From positions 186,001 through 250,000 of the forward strand of contig NZ_KZ819022.1 of assembly GCF_003115845.1 (NCBI RefSeq): DNA of 64,000 bases, given 5' to 3'. Of this stretch, positions 20,225 to 31,076 are shown in pieces. The position numbers and the translations under genes are program-made. Within the stretch, counting starts at the first letter, position 1, and each line of letters begins with the position of its first letter. The notes beneath the pieces were generated by a model that was given only the letters and a program-made list of their open reading frames with translations, was not told the DNA's origin and did not search any database. This DNA is from Brenneria roseae subsp. roseae. GTDB lineage: Bacteria; Pseudomonadota; Gammaproteobacteria; Enterobacterales; Enterobacteriaceae.

Positions 20225-21592
20225 TTATTCACACAGCACAACTTTAATTGCCAACCCGCCGCGTGAGGTTTCGCGGTATTTCGCATTCATATCCTTACCG
20301 GTTTCGTACATCGTTTCGATGACTTTATCCAGTGAAACACGTGGTTCGCTGGTGCGGCGCATGGCCATCCTGGCGGCATTAATCGCTTTTACCGAAGCAA
20401 TGGCGTTTCGTTCGATGCACGGAACCTGAACCTGACCCGCTACGGGATCGCAGGTTAATCCCAGATTATGTTCCATACCAATTTCTGCCGCGATGCATAC
20501 CTGTTCAGGATTGGCGCCGAGTAATTCGGCCAGCCCAGCCGCCGCCATGGAGCACGCCACGCCAACTTCGCCCTGACAGCCTACTTCTGCGCCGGAAATG
20601 GAAGCATTCATTTTATAAAGTGTCCCAATTGCGCCGGACGCCATGAAATAGCGTAGATAGGATTCTGGCGTAACAGGCTGAATATAATGATTATAGTAAG
20701 ACAGAACCGCCGGGATGATGCCGCAGGCGCCGTTGGTTGGCGCGGTGACAACGCGACCGCCTGACGCATTTTCCTCCGCAACCGCCATGGCAAACATATT
20801 GACCCAGTCCATGGCATCCATCGGATCGTTAGAAAAGCGATCGTTGATGAACAGCAGGCGGTGCAGCGCCGAAGCACGACGGGGAACGCGTAAGGGACCC
20901 GGTAAAACACCTTCTGTATTCATGCCGCGGTGAATGCCGTCCTGCATGATTTTCCAGACTTCGGCAAAATACTGTTCAATCGTTTCCCGACCGTGCATGG
21001 CGATTTCGTTTTTCATGACGATAGCGGATAAGGAGAGGCAGTGATCGTGACAGTGCTTCAGTAACTTTTGCGCGGAGAAGAACGGATAGGGCACATTTTC
21101 TTCGGTCAGACTGGTTTTACCAAAATTTTCCTGATCGACGACAAACCCGCCGCCGATGGAATAATAGGTTTTACTATAGACTAACTCCTGATGGCGATAG
21201 GCGCGAATTGTCATGCCGTTTTCATGCAGCGGCAGGTTTTCCGATTGAAAACACATAGAGGTTTCCAGCGGGAAGCTGACTTCATACTGGCCGTCGAGCA
21301 TTGGCAGGCGGTTCGTTTCCTTGACCCGTTGTATGAAGGCGGAAATACCGTCGATGTCGACGCTGTCCGGCAGATTACCCGCCAGACCCATAATAATAGC
21401 GATATCGGTATGGTGGCCTTTGCCCGTCAGGGACAATGAACCATAAACATCTACAACGATGCGCGTTACCGATGAAATGAGTGACTTGCTGACCAGATCA
21501 TCCGTAAACATTTTGCCAGCTTTCATCGGACCTACGGTATGTGAACTGGATGGACCGATACCAATTTTGAAAATATCAAATACGCTGACCAT
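20225..21592 (-). CDS. sdaA: L-serine ammonia-lyase (iron-sulfur, single chain)
   Basis: Converts L-serine to pyruvate and ammonia. 455 residues; N-terminal beta domain (VFDIFKIGIGPSSSHTVGPMKAG) and C-terminal alpha domain with the cysteines that hold the 4Fe-4S cluster (NGACGIIPAVLSYY; LTCDPVAGQVQVPCIERNA). It lies directly downstream of the serine transporter gene, the sdaC-sdaB type arrangement of enterobacteria; the symbol sdaA or sdaB depends on orthology that I cannot resolve. A hairpin at 21607-21640 separates the two genes. Confidence 0.95.
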   Translation of the reverse strand: MVSVFDIFKIGIGPSSSHTVGPMKAGKMFTDDLVSKSLISSVTRIVVDVYGSLSLTGKGHHTDIAIIMGLAGNLPDSVDIDGISAFIQRVKETNRLPMLDGQYEVSFPLETSMCFQSENLPLHENGMTIRAYRHQELVYSKTYYSIGGGFVVDQENFGKTSLTEENVPYPFFSAQKLLKHCHDHCLSLSAIVMKNEIAMHGRETIEQYFAEVWKIMQDGIHRGMNTEGVLPGPLRVPRRASALHRLLFINDRFSNDPMDAMDWVNMFAMAVAEENASGGRVVTAPTNGACGIIPAVLSYYNHYIQPVTPESYLRYFMASGAIGTLYKMNASISGAEVGCQGEVGVACSMAAAGLAELLGANPEQVCIAAEIGMEHNLGLTCDPVAGQVQVPCIERNAIASVKAINAARMAMRRTSEPRVSLDKVIETMYETGKDMNAKYRETSRGGLAIKVVLCE

Positions 21593-21606
21593 TAGCGACT
21601 TCCTTT

Positions 21607-21640
21607 AAAAAACGCCGGTAGTTGCATAACGTACCGGCGT
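21607..21640 (-). terminator. Intergenic terminator-like hairpin between sdaC and sdaA
   Basis: Read on the minus strand: ACGCCGGTA, an 11-nt loop, TACCGGCGT, then a run of six T just before the sdaA ribosome site (AAAGGAAG). It has the form of an intrinsic terminator placed inside the operon and should reduce read-through into sdaA. Confidence 0.6.
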
Positions 21641-21669
21641 TGAGATGAGTGAATCAGGGCGGAATTGAA

Positions 21670-22953
21670 TTAGCCAAACAGGCTGTAAACGATCGCGCTG
21701 ATTGCAATCAGACCCATGATGGTGACAAAGACGTTGCTGATCTGGCCGCTGTATTGCTTCATCGCAGGAACTTTCTGAATGGCATACATCGGCATCAGGA
21801 ACAGCAGACAAGCGATAATCGGGCCACCCAGGGTTTCGATCATCCCCAGAATGCTTGGGTTCAGGGTGGCAACTATCCAGGTGGTGATCAGCATGAACAG
21901 CGCCGTGATGCGGTTCAGTTTGGTGCTGGAGATGGTTTTACCTTTGCTGCGCAGAGACTTGACGACCATGCCGTTAAAGCCTTCGCCGGCGCCCAGATAG
22001 TGTCCCAGGAAAGACTTGGAAATCGCGATAGTGGCGATGATCGGGGCCAGGTAACCCATAACCGGGTTATTAAAGTGGTTAGCCAGGTAAGACAGAATGG
22101 AAATGTTCTGTGTTTTCGCTTCCATCAGCTCGGTAGGCGACAGGCTCAGTACGCAGCTGAAGACAAAGAACATGACGGTCAGCACCATCATGATGTGGCT
22201 GTATGACAGAATGCGTGAGCATTTTTTTTCAGCATCGTCACCGTATTCTTTACGTTTGGCGACGGCGAAAGAGGAAATGATCGGTGAGTGGTTAAAGGAG
22301 AAAACCATCACCGGAATAGCCAGCCACAGCGTCGCCAGCAAACCATTGCCGGTGACATTATTGCCCAGAGAAATATTTTCAAAAACAGAGGTATTCCAGT
22401 GAGGAATTAAATACAACGCCAGCATCATTAATACAGCAACAAACGGATAAACAAGAATACTCATTGCTTTAACGATCATGGCTTCGCCAAAGCGAACGAT
22501 GAACATCAAACCGAGAATCAATATTAATGAAAGCACTGCTCTTGGTGGAGAAGGTAAATGTAATTGGTGAGTAATAAAGCTATCTACCGTATTGGTAATA
22601 GCAACGCTGTAAACCAGAAGAATCGGATAGATGGCGAAAAAATACAGCAATGTGATTAGTTTTCCAGCGCCAACGCCGAAATGTTCTTCAACCACTTCTG
22701 TAATATCTTCACCACCTTTTTTACCGGATAATACAAAACGGCATAAAGCGCGGTGAGAATAATAGGTCATCGGGAAAGCAATAATTGCCATAATAATTAA
22801 TGGGATCAGCCCACCAATACCCGCATTTATCGGCAAAAATAGCACACCAGCGCCAATGGCTGTGCCGTAAAGGCCCAGCATCCAGACTGTATCGCTTTTA
22901 CGCCAGCCCGAAGCCTGCTCTAATACCTGGCTGCTATCTTGAATTGTGCTCAT
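21670..22953 (-). CDS. sdaC: Serine/proton symporter, SdaC (HAAAP family)
   Basis: Inner-membrane serine importer, 427 residues with about 11 hydrophobic segments. The family start [29 protein letters not shown] is typical of hydroxy/aromatic amino-acid permeases, as is [17 protein letters not shown]. It feeds serine to the deaminase encoded next. A clear ribosome site (AGGAGA) precedes ATG 22953. Confidence 0.95.
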   Translation of the reverse strand: MSTIQDSSQVLEQASGWRKSDTVWMLGLYGTAIGAGVLFLPINAGIGGLIPLIIMAIIAFPMTYYSHRALCRFVLSGKKGGEDITEVVEEHFGVGAGKLITLLYFFAIYPILLVYSVAITNTVDSFITHQLHLPSPPRAVLSLILILGLMFIVRFGEAMIVKAMSILVYPFVAVLMMLALYLIPHWNTSVFENISLGNNVTGNGLLATLWLAIPVMVFSFNHSPIISSFAVAKRKEYGDDAEKKCSRILSYSHIMMVLTVMFFVFSCVLSLSPTELMEAKTQNISILSYLANHFNNPVMGYLAPIIATIAISKSFLGHYLGAGEGFNGMVVKSLRSKGKTISSTKLNRITALFMLITTWIVATLNPSILGMIETLGGPIIACLLFLMPMYAIQKVPAMKQYSGQISNVFVTIMGLIAISAIVYSLFG

Positions 22954-23484
22954 GGTAGTGTCTCCTTAGTGAACACAGATAATAAAAAGTACAGTATCGG
23001 CAAGTTGCCGTTACAGGGATGAAAAGTTGTACATGACATATAATTATGTCGATGAGTCAATACTGTTTTTGTGGGTTGCATTCTATATCGCGGCGGTCGG
23101 GGAATAATATTGTGGCGATCACATAAATGAATTGAAGGGAATTATTTTAATAAATTTTATCGGAAATTAAAATATCAATGATGATACTTTATTTTAATTA
23201 TTTTTAATGGCTCTTTATTGATGCTTTATTTGATGTCTGAGTGATAAAAAATAACCAGAAATAGGAGGTTTATTAAAAAATCGTACCGTTTAAATAATAA
23301 ACCCAAATATTGAGATGTCACGCTTAAAAATCATTTTTTTTCTTTTATCTTTCCGGCTGTTGCTTTCATTTTGTTCATGATCGGCGGAGAAAGGGGTAAA
23401 CCTGTCATGGCAAATGAATGCCTATGGGTGGCTACCGTCAATACGAAGTACGCTCCAGGCAACGGTACTGGAGCGCAGATCGGT
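22954..23484. other. Upstream region of sdaC, no gene
   Basis: 530 bp, mostly AT-rich, between the sdaC start and the purK stop. It presumably holds the sdaC promoter. I could not assign CRP or Lrp sites with confidence. Confidence 0.4.
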
Positions 23485-24558
23485 TTATTCAATAGACAGT
23501 TTTTCCTGTGCCCAACGCAAACCGCTTTGATATTCATCCGTCAGCATTGCTGCCAGCGACTGCAATGTCTGCTGAAGTTGAGCGTTATCCTGGGCCTGTA
23601 AGTTCAGGTGCCCGACTTTACGCCCTGGCCGCACCTCTTTTTCATACCAGTGTAAATGCGCCAGTGGCAACGAAAGCCAGTCGATATTCACACCGGTGCC
23701 GATCAGGTTGACCATCACCGACGCAGTATCGACAACCGGTACAGGCATTGGCAGATCCAGAATGGCGCGCAGGTGCAGTTCAAACTGGCTGATGGAGGCG
23801 CCGTTTTGCGTCCAGTGTCCACTATTGTGTACACGTGGCGCGAGCTCATTGATCAGCAGGCGATCGCCTACGATGAAACACTCCATCGCCATGACGCCCA
23901 CATAATCCAGTTCGTTCATAATAGCCGATAACATCTGTTCGGCCTGCTGCTGGAGTTGAGGTATCGGCTGCGGCAGAACGACGCTGGTGCGCAGAATACC
24001 GTCCTGATGCAGGTTATGCGTCAGCGGGTAGAACACGCATCGGCCATGCACGTTGCGGGCGCCGACCAGCGACACCTCACCGGAGAAGTTAATGCCTTGT
24101 TCAACAATACATTCGCCGTAGCAGTCGGCAGGCAACGTCGTTTGTTCACCCTCGCGTAAACGCCATTGGCCCCGGCCGTCGTAACCACCTACGCGGCGTT
24201 TGACGATAGCCAACTCGCCCAGCCGGGCAAAAACCTGCGGCCATTCTTCTTCGCTGGCAAGTAGCTGCCAGGGGGCAGTAGCCAGATGCAGAGAATCCAG
24301 CAACTGCTTTTGCGTGAGGCGATCGGCCAGACGTGGGAAAATGTCACGGTTAACGAATGCGGTGTGTGCCGCCAGTTCATTCGTAAGGGCGGTTTCCGGC
24401 CAACGTTCGATCTCGGCGGTAATCACACTGTTCTGAAATGGAACCGATTCCGGTTCCGCATCCAGACCGACCGGATAAACGGCGATGCCTAACGGCTCAC
24501 CGGCCTGACGCAGCATCCTGCCCAACTGACCGTTACCTAACACGCAAACCGGTTTCAT
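23485..24558 (-). CDS. purK: N5-carboxyaminoimidazole ribonucleotide synthase
   Basis: Purine biosynthesis: ATP-dependent carboxylation of AIR to N5-CAIR. 357 residues, ATP-grasp fold: N-terminal [20 protein letters not shown], central [14 protein letters not shown], and metal-binding EFxxELAPR-type motif [17 protein letters not shown]. The start overlaps the purE stop by 4 bp (ATGA), as in the E. coli purEK operon. Confidence 0.97.
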   Translation of the reverse strand: MKPVCVLGNGQLGRMLRQAGEPLGIAVYPVGLDAEPESVPFQNSVITAEIERWPETALTNELAAHTAFVNRDIFPRLADRLTQKQLLDSLHLATAPWQLLASEEEWPQVFARLGELAIVKRRVGGYDGRGQWRLREGEQTTLPADCYGECIVEQGINFSGEVSLVGARNVHGRCVFYPLTHNLHQDGILRTSVVLPQPIPQLQQQAEQMLSAIMNELDYVGVMAMECFIVGDRLLINELAPRVHNSGHWTQNGASISQFELHLRAILDLPMPVPVVDTASVMVNLIGTGVNIDWLSLPLAHLHWYEKEVRPGRKVGHLNLQAQDNAQLQQTLQSLAAMLTDEYQSGLRWAQEKLSIE

Positions 24559-25064
24559 ACTTCCCCCCGGGGGTCAGGATTGGATAACACTTCATCGGTC
24601 TGGCTCTGCCGCCAGCCAGCCAGACGCGTGGCGATGGCGCTATCATGCAGGGCAAGGATTTGTGCGGCCAGCAGTGCGGCATTGGCCGCGCCGGCTTTAC
24701 CGATCGCCAGCGTGCCTACGGGTATGCCGCGCGGCATCTGGACAATTGAATACAGGCTGTCAACGCCGCTCAGGGCGGCGCTTTGTACCGGAACGCCCAG
24801 TACGGGAACCAGCGTTTTAGCGGCCAGCATACCCGGCAAGTGCGCTGCGCCACCGGCACCGGCGATAATCACATCAAAACCGTTCTGAGAGGCTTGCTCC
24901 GCGAAACTGAACAATTTATCGGGGGTACGGTGGGCGGAGATAACTTCAACATGAAAAGGGATATTCAGTGTGGTGAGAATCTCTGCGGCAAACTGCATGG
25001 TGGCCCAGTCACTTTTGGAACCCATGACGATGGCGATTTTAGCCGGGGCAACGTTGGATGACAT
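24555..25064 (-). CDS. purE: N5-carboxyaminoimidazole ribonucleotide mutase
   Basis: Rearranges N5-CAIR to CAIR, the partner step of PurK. 169 residues with the PurE signature [26 protein letters not shown] and [15 protein letters not shown]. First gene of purEK; a PurR operator lies 122 bp upstream. Confidence 0.97.
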   Translation of the reverse strand: MSSNVAPAKIAIVMGSKSDWATMQFAAEILTTLNIPFHVEVISAHRTPDKLFSFAEQASQNGFDVIIAGAGGAAHLPGMLAAKTLVPVLGVPVQSAALSGVDSLYSIVQMPRGIPVGTLAIGKAGAANAALLAAQILALHDSAIATRLAGWRQSQTDEVLSNPDPRGEV

Positions 25065-25185
25065 GCCTGTAAAGCTCCTGTGATTTTACATGATCGTGAC
25101 GCAGGGCAAGAGAACTGCGTCGGCCAGATCGAGATAGACCGTGCTCTGGCGTTGAGGGCGTAGAGCATACCATGACCTCATGGCG

Positions 25186-25201
25186 AGGAAAACGGTTGCG
25201 T
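25186..25201 (-). promoter_or_regulatory. PurR operator of purEK
   Basis: On the minus strand ACGCAACCGTTTTCCT, matching the PurR box ACGCAAACGTTTGCGT at 12 of 16 positions with the central CG dyad kept; the E. coli purE operator is very similar. Implies repression by PurR with hypoxanthine/guanine. Confidence 0.8.
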
Positions 25202-25275
25202 GGGCCTGAATGACGGATTGCCGCTGCCATCGTGGGCTAACCCAATGAGGAAAAAGAATTAACACCAGCAAGGCG

Positions 25276-25998
25276 TCAGAATGGGAAGGTGATCAGTTCA
25301 ATGTCCTGCCTGGTCACTTTAATCATGGAGCCTTCACGGTGCCAGGCGCCCAGGACAGCACGTTGTGCTTCAACGTGGTTGACAACGAGCTGATGAATGG
25401 CCGGACGATGGGTATGACCGTGGATCATGGTGTTGACCTGATAATGCTGGAGGCGGCGGACGACCGCTTCGGGGTTCACATCCATAATATGCAGTGACTT
25501 ATGCTGATTGGCATGCCGGCTGGCTGCCCGCATTCTTGCTGCGATGTTGAGTCGCAGGCACAACGGCAACAGCAGGAAGAGGCGCTGTATCAACGGATTG
25601 TGTACCCGGCGGCGAAATCTCTGGTAGGCAGGATCGTCGGTACACAGCGTATCGCCATGTAAAATGAGAACCTGCCGGCCATACAGATTGAGTACCGTTT
25701 CTGTTGGCAAGAGCGTCAGCCCGCTTTGCCGGGCAAAGCGCTTGCCGATCAGAAAATCACGATTGCCATGTACGAAATAGCAGGGAACGCCGTGCTGATG
25801 CAGTTCATACAGTGCGGATGCAACCGTCGCGTGCAGCGGTTGCGGATCGTCATCGCCGATCCAGGCGTCAAACAGATCGCCCAGAATATAAAGCGCATCC
25901 GCGTTCACGGCTTCATGGCGTAAAAAACGCAGAAAACCGGCGGTAGTCGCCGGTTCGTGAAGACTTAAATGCAGATCGGCAATAAACAGAGTCGCCAT
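25276..25998 (-). CDS. lpxH: UDP-2,3-diacylglucosamine diphosphatase
   Basis: Lipid A pathway hydrolase releasing UMP to give lipid X; peripheral inner-membrane enzyme. 240 residues, calcineurin-like metallophosphoesterase: [38 protein letters not shown] and [12 protein letters not shown] are the metal-binding motifs, all intact. It follows ppiB by 12 bp on the same strand, as in E. coli. Confidence 0.96.
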   Translation of the reverse strand: MATLFIADLHLSLHEPATTAGFLRFLRHEAVNADALYILGDLFDAWIGDDDPQPLHATVASALYELHQHGVPCYFVHGNRDFLIGKRFARQSGLTLLPTETVLNLYGRQVLILHGDTLCTDDPAYQRFRRRVHNPLIQRLFLLLPLCLRLNIAARMRAASRHANQHKSLHIMDVNPEAVVRRLQHYQVNTMIHGHTHRPAIHQLVVNHVEAQRAVLGAWHREGSMIKVTRQDIELITFPF

Positions 25999-26010
25999 AG
26001 ACTGCCGGGA

Positions 26011-26505
26011 TTACTCGCTGACGGTTACGCTGGTGATCACGACGTCTTCTTTCGGTACGTCCTGATGCATACCGCTGCGACCGGTCGCGACGCCTTTGAT
26101 TTTATCAACCACGTCCATGCCTTCGGCGACTTCAGCAAATACACAGTAGCCCCAACCGTCAGCACGTTCTGAGCGGAAGTTCAGGAAGTCGTTGTCGACG
26201 ACATTAATAAAGAACTGCGCCGTAGCGGAATGCGGATCGTTGGTACGCGCCATGGCCAGCGTGCCGCGGGTATTTTTCAAGCCATTATTGGCTTCATTCT
26301 TAATCGCCGCGTTGGTGCTTTTTTGCGCCATTCCCGGTGCAAAACCGCCACCCTGGATCATAAAACCATTGATAACGCGGTGGAAAATAGTATTGTCGTA
26401 AAAACCGCTGCGGCAGTAATTCAGGAAGTTTTCTACGGTGACCGGCGCTTTGTCTGCGAAGGTATTGATAACGATATCGCCGTGGTTTGTATGAAACGTG
26501 ATCAT
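26011..26505 (-). CDS. ppiB: Peptidyl-prolyl cis-trans isomerase B (cytoplasmic cyclophilin)
   Basis: 164 residues, E. coli length. Cyclophilin core: [31 protein letters not shown] carries the catalytic Phe-His-Arg, and [18 protein letters not shown] follows. No signal peptide, so cytoplasmic PpiB rather than periplasmic PpiA. First gene before lpxH. Confidence 0.96.
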   Translation of the reverse strand: MITFHTNHGDIVINTFADKAPVTVENFLNYCRSGFYDNTIFHRVINGFMIQGGGFAPGMAQKSTNAAIKNEANNGLKNTRGTLAMARTNDPHSATAQFFINVVDNDFLNFRSERADGWGYCVFAEVAEGMDVVDKIKGVATGRSGMHQDVPKEDVVITSVTVSE

Positions 26506-26838
26506 AGTAATGAACCCTAGATAGCCATAATAATGAGAATGATGTTCACCATACGCGGTGAGCGATCAAGAGCGCTCTTATAACATAACTGACGGGCCGA
26601 GTCAGCAGAGCCGTTATCTTAAGCAGCGGTTGTCCCCATATCGCGGGAGATATCAGCAAACATCACTAATACAAATAAATTGATCAAATTTGGGTTTTTT
26701 TGATGATTTATTTGAATGATATTTTTCTTGCGCTAGATCAATGTATGGAGTAATCATCATATTCTTTATTAATGACCCAGATTAATCTGAGAGTGATTCG
26801 TATTACCTTCCGAATAACGCTAAATAGATAGGTGAATT
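26506..26838. promoter_or_regulatory. Divergent ppiB / DoxX promoter region
   Basis: 333 bp without a gene. At 26728-26741 TTGCGCTAGATCAA resembles an FNR site (TTGAT-N4-ATCAA, one weak half), about 100 bp before the DoxX start. Tentative. Confidence 0.35.
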
Positions 26839-27261
26839 ATGCTGGACAGTATTAATCGAGTATTAGATAAGCCCGATTTTGGAAAACTGCTACTGCGTTT
26901 GTCTTTCAGTATTCTGATGTTGTTCCATGGATGGCATAAGGTGCACGGCGGCATTGGCAGCGTTGAAGGCATGCTCACTGCGGCGGGGATTCCGACGTTT
27001 GTCGGCTATGGCGTTTATATTGGTGAAGTTGCTATGCCCGTGCTGATGATTCTGGGAATTCTGACCCGTCCTGCGGCACTGATTTTCTCTTTCACCATGA
27101 TCGTTGCCGCTTTATTGTCAAACCCGGCCGCTTTCGCCATGCTGACGAAAACGGGGGCATGGGGCGTTGAACCGGCGGCGGTTTTCTTCTTTGCCGGTCT
27201 GGCTATCGCCCTGTTGGGCAGCGGTAAATACTCAGTCATGTCGAACCCGCGCTGGCGCTGA
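26839..27261 (+). CDS. DoxX family inner-membrane protein
   Basis: 140 residues with four hydrophobic helices (LLLRLSFSILMLFHGWHKV; VGYGVYIGEVAMPVLMILGIL; ALIFSFTMIVAALLS; AAVFFFAGLAIALLG). FHGWHKVHGG and the conserved E after YIG fit DoxX/YphA-type proteins. Substrate or partner unknown. Single gene followed by a terminator. Confidence 0.85.
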   Translation: MLDSINRVLDKPDFGKLLLRLSFSILMLFHGWHKVHGGIGSVEGMLTAAGIPTFVGYGVYIGEVAMPVLMILGILTRPAALIFSFTMIVAALLSNPAAFAMLTKTGAWGVEPAAVFFFAGLAIALLGSGKYSVMSNPRWR

Positions 27262-27294
27262 TATGGCGTTCTGACAAGGGTACAGCATGTTATG

Positions 27295-27320
27295 AAAGGT
27301 CCGGATTCCCGGGCCTTTTT
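27295..27320 (+). terminator. Intrinsic terminator after the DoxX gene
   Basis: AAAGGTCCGG-ATTC-CCGGGCCTTT with one G-U pair, ending in TTTTT. 33 bp after the stop codon. Confidence 0.8.
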
Positions 27321-27561
27321 GTTGCCATTCTTACACGTTATCCTGCCGCGATCGTTTCCGCTTTACCTCATGTCGTTGGAAGACGATGATTTTATTCCCT
27401 GTCAATTATCTGTTTATTCCGTTGTATCAGTCTTGCAATAGAATGGGGTTCAGGTTTCAATACGCCGTTAGGGTTGCGAAGCCCTTAGCAAATTTGATGT
27501 TATGCGCACGCTGACAGCGAACGATGATCCACCTATCCTGCGAACACCATGGAATGCCCTG

Positions 27562-28947
27562 ATGCTAAAGATTTTTAATACGCTGAGTCGCCAAAAAGAG
27601 GAATTCAAACCTATCCACGCCGGTCAAGTGGGGATGTATGTGTGTGGAATTACCGTATATGACCTGTGTCATATCGGTCACGGGCGTACTTTTGTGGCGT
27701 TTGATGTGGTGGCTCGGTATTTACGTTATTTGGGATACTCGCTGAAATATGTGCGGAATATCACCGATATTGACGATAAAATTATCAAACGTGCGGCGGA
27801 GAATGGTGAAACCAGCGAGCAGCTGACCACCAGAATGATCGCGGAAATGCATGCTGATTTCGATGCGCTGAATATTTTGCGTCCGGATACGGAGCCGCGT
27901 GCGACTCATCATATCGCCGAGATTATTGAACTGGTTGAAAAGCTGATTGCACGTCGCCATGCCTATGTCGCTTCGAACGGCGATGTCATGTTCTCGGTGG
28001 ATACTGCGCCGGGATATGGCGTGCTGTCCCGCCAGGATCTGGCTCAACTTCAGGCGGGGGCTCGCGTAGAGATCACTGAAGTTAAACATAACCCAATGGA
28101 TTTTGTACTGTGGAAAATGTCTAAGCCGGGCGAGCCGCATTGGTCTTCACCGTGGGGAGAAGGGCGTCCCGGTTGGCATATCGAGTGTTCGGCCATGAAC
28201 TGTAAACAGTTGGGCGAACATTTTGATATTCACGGGGGAGGATCGGATTTGATGTTCCCGCACCATGAAAATGAAATTGCCCAGTCCAGTTGTGCGCATG
28301 ACGGCCCTTATGTGAACTATTGGATGCACTCTGGCATGGTGATGGTTGATCGGGAAAAAATGTCGAAGTCGCTGAATAACTTCTTCACCGTACGCGATGT
28401 GCTGGCCTATTACGACCCGGAAACAGTGCGTTACTTCCTGATGTCGGGCCACTACCGCAGTCAGTTGAATTACAGCGAAGAAAATCTGAAACAGGCGCGT
28501 TCGGCGCTTGAGCGGTTATATACGGCGCTGCGTGGTACCGATCGCCATGTTGCAGCACAGGGGGGCGAAGCGTTTGAAGCTCGCTTCCGTGAAGCCATGA
28601 ACGACGATTTCAATACGCCGGAAGCATACTCCGTGCTGTTTGATATGGCGCGTGACGTAAACCGCCTTAAAACGGAAGATCCGCAGGCAGCGAATCAGCT
28701 GGCATCGGCGTTGCGCAATCTGGCTAACGTGCTTGGCCTTTTAGAGCAAGATCCAGAGGTCTTCCTGCAAAGCGGCGCACAGGCCGATGACGACGAAGTT
28801 AAGGAAATTGAAGGGTTGATCAAACAGCGTAAAGACGCCAGAGCGGCCAAAGATTGGGCATTGGCGGATCAGGCTCGCGATAGACTGAATGAACTCGGGA
28901 TCATCCTGGAAGACGGTCCACAGGGAACAACCTGGCGACGTAAGTAA
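27562..28947 (+). CDS. cysS: Cysteinyl-tRNA synthetase
   Basis: Charges tRNA-Cys. 461 residues from ATG 27562 ([21 protein letters not shown]), exactly the E. coli length; the ATG at 27502 would add 20 unrelated residues. Class I motifs: CHIGHGRTF (HIGH) and [12 protein letters not shown] (KMSKS). Zinc ligands are in [18 protein letters not shown] and [11 protein letters not shown] strong terminator follows. Confidence 0.97.
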   Translation: MLKIFNTLSRQKEEFKPIHAGQVGMYVCGITVYDLCHIGHGRTFVAFDVVARYLRYLGYSLKYVRNITDIDDKIIKRAAENGETSEQLTTRMIAEMHADFDALNILRPDTEPRATHHIAEIIELVEKLIARRHAYVASNGDVMFSVDTAPGYGVLSRQDLAQLQAGARVEITEVKHNPMDFVLWKMSKPGEPHWSSPWGEGRPGWHIECSAMNCKQLGEHFDIHGGGSDLMFPHHENEIAQSSCAHDGPYVNYWMHSGMVMVDREKMSKSLNNFFTVRDVLAYYDPETVRYFLMSGHYRSQLNYSEENLKQARSALERLYTALRGTDRHVAAQGGEAFEARFREAMNDDFNTPEAYSVLFDMARDVNRLKTEDPQAANQLASALRNLANVLGLLEQDPEVFLQSGAQADDDEVKEIEGLIKQRKDARAAKDWALADQARDRLNELGIILEDGPQGTTWRRK

Positions 28948-28969
28948 TCCGTTATCGTCTTCAGTAAAC

Positions 28970-29004
28970 AAAAAGCCCGCGGTGATATCATCGCGGGCTT
29001 TTTT
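28970..29004. terminator. Terminator between cysS and ybcJ
   Basis: AAAAAGCCCGCG-N10-CGCGGGCTTTTTT, usable in both directions between convergent genes. Confidence 0.85.
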
Positions 29005-29056
29005 ACGCCGGCTTATCCTGCGACGGATCGCCGCCGGCGACTTTTTATCCGGGATA

Positions 29057-29269
29057 TCAGGCTGCGATTTCTACCGTCTCGCCATCAAACCCGACTTTCT
29101 GACCCGCGACAATTTTGCAGCGCTTACGCGTTTCAACTTGTCCGTCAACGGTCACTTCGCCTGCCGCGATAGCCAATTTGGCCGCCGCGCCGCTCTCACT
29201 CCAACCCAATAGCTTCAACAAATCGCACAGTTCAACATGCTGGTGGTTTTCGAGATGAAAAATATTCAT
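29057..29269 (-). CDS. ybcJ: S4-like RNA-binding protein YbcJ
   Basis: 70 residues. It has the small S4 fold seen in E. coli YbcJ: HVELCDLLKLLGWSESGAAAKLAIAAGEVTVDGQ then RKRCKIVAGQKV. Lies between cysS and folD as in E. coli, 38 bp downstream of folD on the same strand. RNA target unknown. Confidence 0.92.
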   Translation of the reverse strand: MNIFHLENHQHVELCDLLKLLGWSESGAAAKLAIAAGEVTVDGQVETRKRCKIVAGQKVGFDGETVEIAA

Positions 29270-29307
29270 AAATTCCTGATTTCTTGATGTTTGGATAGTC
29301 GGCCGAA

Positions 29308-30171
29308 TTATTCGGCGCTATCGTGATATTCTTCGCAAGCCTGCAACGTGTTCTGAATCAGGGTGGCGACCGTCATTGGTCCAACGCCGCCCGGCACCGG
29401 ACTGATATAAGAGGCTCTTTCCTGTGCGGTTGCAAACTCCACATCGCCGACGACTTTGCCATTTTCGAGGCGGTTGATACCCACATCCAGCACGATCGCG
29501 CCGGGTTTGATCCACTCGCCGGGAATAAAGCCCGGTTTACCCACGGCGACCACCAGCAGATCGGCATTTTCTATGTGATGACGCAGATTTTTGGTAAAAC
29601 GATGCGCCACGGTAGTCGTACAACCTGCCAGCAGCAATTCCAGGCTCATCGGACGACCAACGATATTGGATGCGCCGACAACCACCGCGTTCAGGCCAAA
29701 AGTATCAATATTGTAGCGTTCCAGCAGCGTGATGATACCGCGAGGAGTACAGGCCCGCAGCAGCGGGGCGCGCTGGCACAAACGGCCAACATTGTAGGGG
29801 TGGAAACCATCGACGTCTTTATCTGGCGCAATACGTTCGATGACTTTGGTGTTATCAATCCCTTCCGGCAGAGGGAGCTGAACCAGGATGCCGTCAATCG
29901 TTTTGTCTGCGTTCAGTTTATCAATAAGCGCCAGCAATTCCGGTTCCGTAGTTGTGGCGGGTAAATCATAAGAGCGGGAAATGAAACCGACTTCTTCGCA
30001 GACTTTACGTTTACTGGCAACGTAAATCTGTGAGGCGGGATTTTCACCGACGAGGACAACGGCCAGCCCCGGTGCGCGTTTTCCTGCCGCCAGACGCTGT
30101 TTTACCTGCGCAGCCACTTCGTCTTTGACCTGCTGCGCAATCGTTTTACCATCAATAATCTTTGCTGCCAT
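29308..30171 (-). CDS. folD: Methylenetetrahydrofolate dehydrogenase/cyclohydrolase
   Basis: Bifunctional one-carbon enzyme interconverting methylene-, methenyl- and formyl-THF with NADP. 287 residues. Family motifs [16 protein letters not shown] (catalytic Lys), [30 protein letters not shown], the NADP loop [17 protein letters not shown] and the C-terminal [15 protein letters not shown] are all present. Confidence 0.97.
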   Translation of the reverse strand: MAAKIIDGKTIAQQVKDEVAAQVKQRLAAGKRAPGLAVVLVGENPASQIYVASKRKVCEEVGFISRSYDLPATTTEPELLALIDKLNADKTIDGILVQLPLPEGIDNTKVIERIAPDKDVDGFHPYNVGRLCQRAPLLRACTPRGIITLLERYNIDTFGLNAVVVGASNIVGRPMSLELLLAGCTTTVAHRFTKNLRHHIENADLLVVAVGKPGFIPGEWIKPGAIVLDVGINRLENGKVVGDVEFATAQERASYISPVPGGVGPMTVATLIQNTLQACEEYHDSAE

Positions 30172-30574
30172 CTGAGATGAGGTCCATCAGTATTAAGTGC
30201 GGGAGATGGCGCTATTTTGTCAGAAGCGGCGCTTGCTGTCAGGCATTGCGTCAACATAAATTGTGTCAATGAGGCTATTTTCGCCAATTATGAATTAACC
30301 GCCATGCCGTTTCTGCCGGTGTGTTCGGTGAGATATTGCGCTTTATCGGTGATTTTGATAACCGCGGCAAGGTCTGCTCACCGCCATCATGAATTTATCA
30401 TCTATATTTAATTGTCAGGCTGTGATTAATAACAGAAAAAGATGCCCGTCACCTTTCAGGCTGTAGGCACATCTGTCGTCTATTTGTATTCAGGATTTAT
30501 TGGGCACAACAAAAGGATCGATCAACTGGTGAAAAAATGACGTAACAACGGTTTTTAATTCGGGGGAAGAGAAA
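30172..30574. other. folD upstream region, no gene
   Basis: About 400 bp between folD and the PTS IIA gene. It should hold a leftward folD promoter and a rightward promoter for the IIA gene. Nothing else recognised. Confidence 0.4.
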
Positions 30575-30886
30575 ATGGATGTGGAAACTCGGATGATTGA
30601 GCTCATTGTTAAATCTGGCGAAACACGTTCCTGTTCGATGGAAGCGCTTCGTTCGGCCCGCAGGGGTGAATGGGAACATGTCGATCAACTGCTGAAAATG
30701 GCGGCAGCGGCTTTGAATAAGGCGCAACTTATCCAGACGGGATTTATTGGCAGCCATGATAAGGAAAAGACGAGCCTCGATCTCATCGTGGTACATGCGC
30801 AGGATCATTTAATGAATGCGATGCTGTGTCGTGAACTGGCTGAAGAGATTATTGCTCTTAGAAAAGAGGTGGCTAGCGTAAGGTAA
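30575..30886 (+). CDS. Orphan PTS lactose/cellobiose-type EIIA protein
   Basis: 103 residues, three-helix IIA of the lactose/cellobiose/chitobiose PTS family: LVKSGE-type start, the heptad-like AAAALNKAQLIQTGFIGS, and the active-site segment VVHAQDHLMNAMLCRELAEEI, where His74 is the probable phosphorylation site. A normal PTS locus would have IIB, IIC and a 6-phospho-beta-glucosidase; none is next to it. The downstream neighbour is a chemoreceptor on the opposite strand. It has a strong ribosome site (GGGGGAAGAG), so it is likely expressed. It may serve a PTS encoded elsewhere or act as a regulator. Confidence 0.85.
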   Translation: MDVETRMIELIVKSGETRSCSMEALRSARRGEWEHVDQLLKMAAAALNKAQLIQTGFIGSHDKEKTSLDLIVVHAQDHLMNAMLCRELAEEIIALRKEVASVR

Positions 30887-31076
30887 AATGAAAAGGATCT
30901 CTATTACAACCGCAATGCAAAGCCATTCAGCCTGGAACGGAAAGGCTTTGCTTACTACCGTTCGTTTCGATGCCTTCCGGCAGGAAGCGCTTCAATTCAA
31001 TATATTCCGGGATTCAGTCTGCCGCCTTTTATCGTTATGCCTGCGCCGCGTTGGTGATACGACGCAGGCCATCATT

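Noticed and set aside
21649-22206. 185-codon plus-strand frame
   Set aside because: Antisense to sdaC throughout; low-complexity His/Gln/Asp-rich translation typical of a shadow.
22954-23484. TGTGGCGATCACA at 23111-23123 as a CRP site
   Set aside because: Half-sites are only 3 bp apart instead of 6.
29323-29964. 213-codon plus-strand frame
   Set aside because: Antisense to folD, which is fully conserved; no ribosome site.
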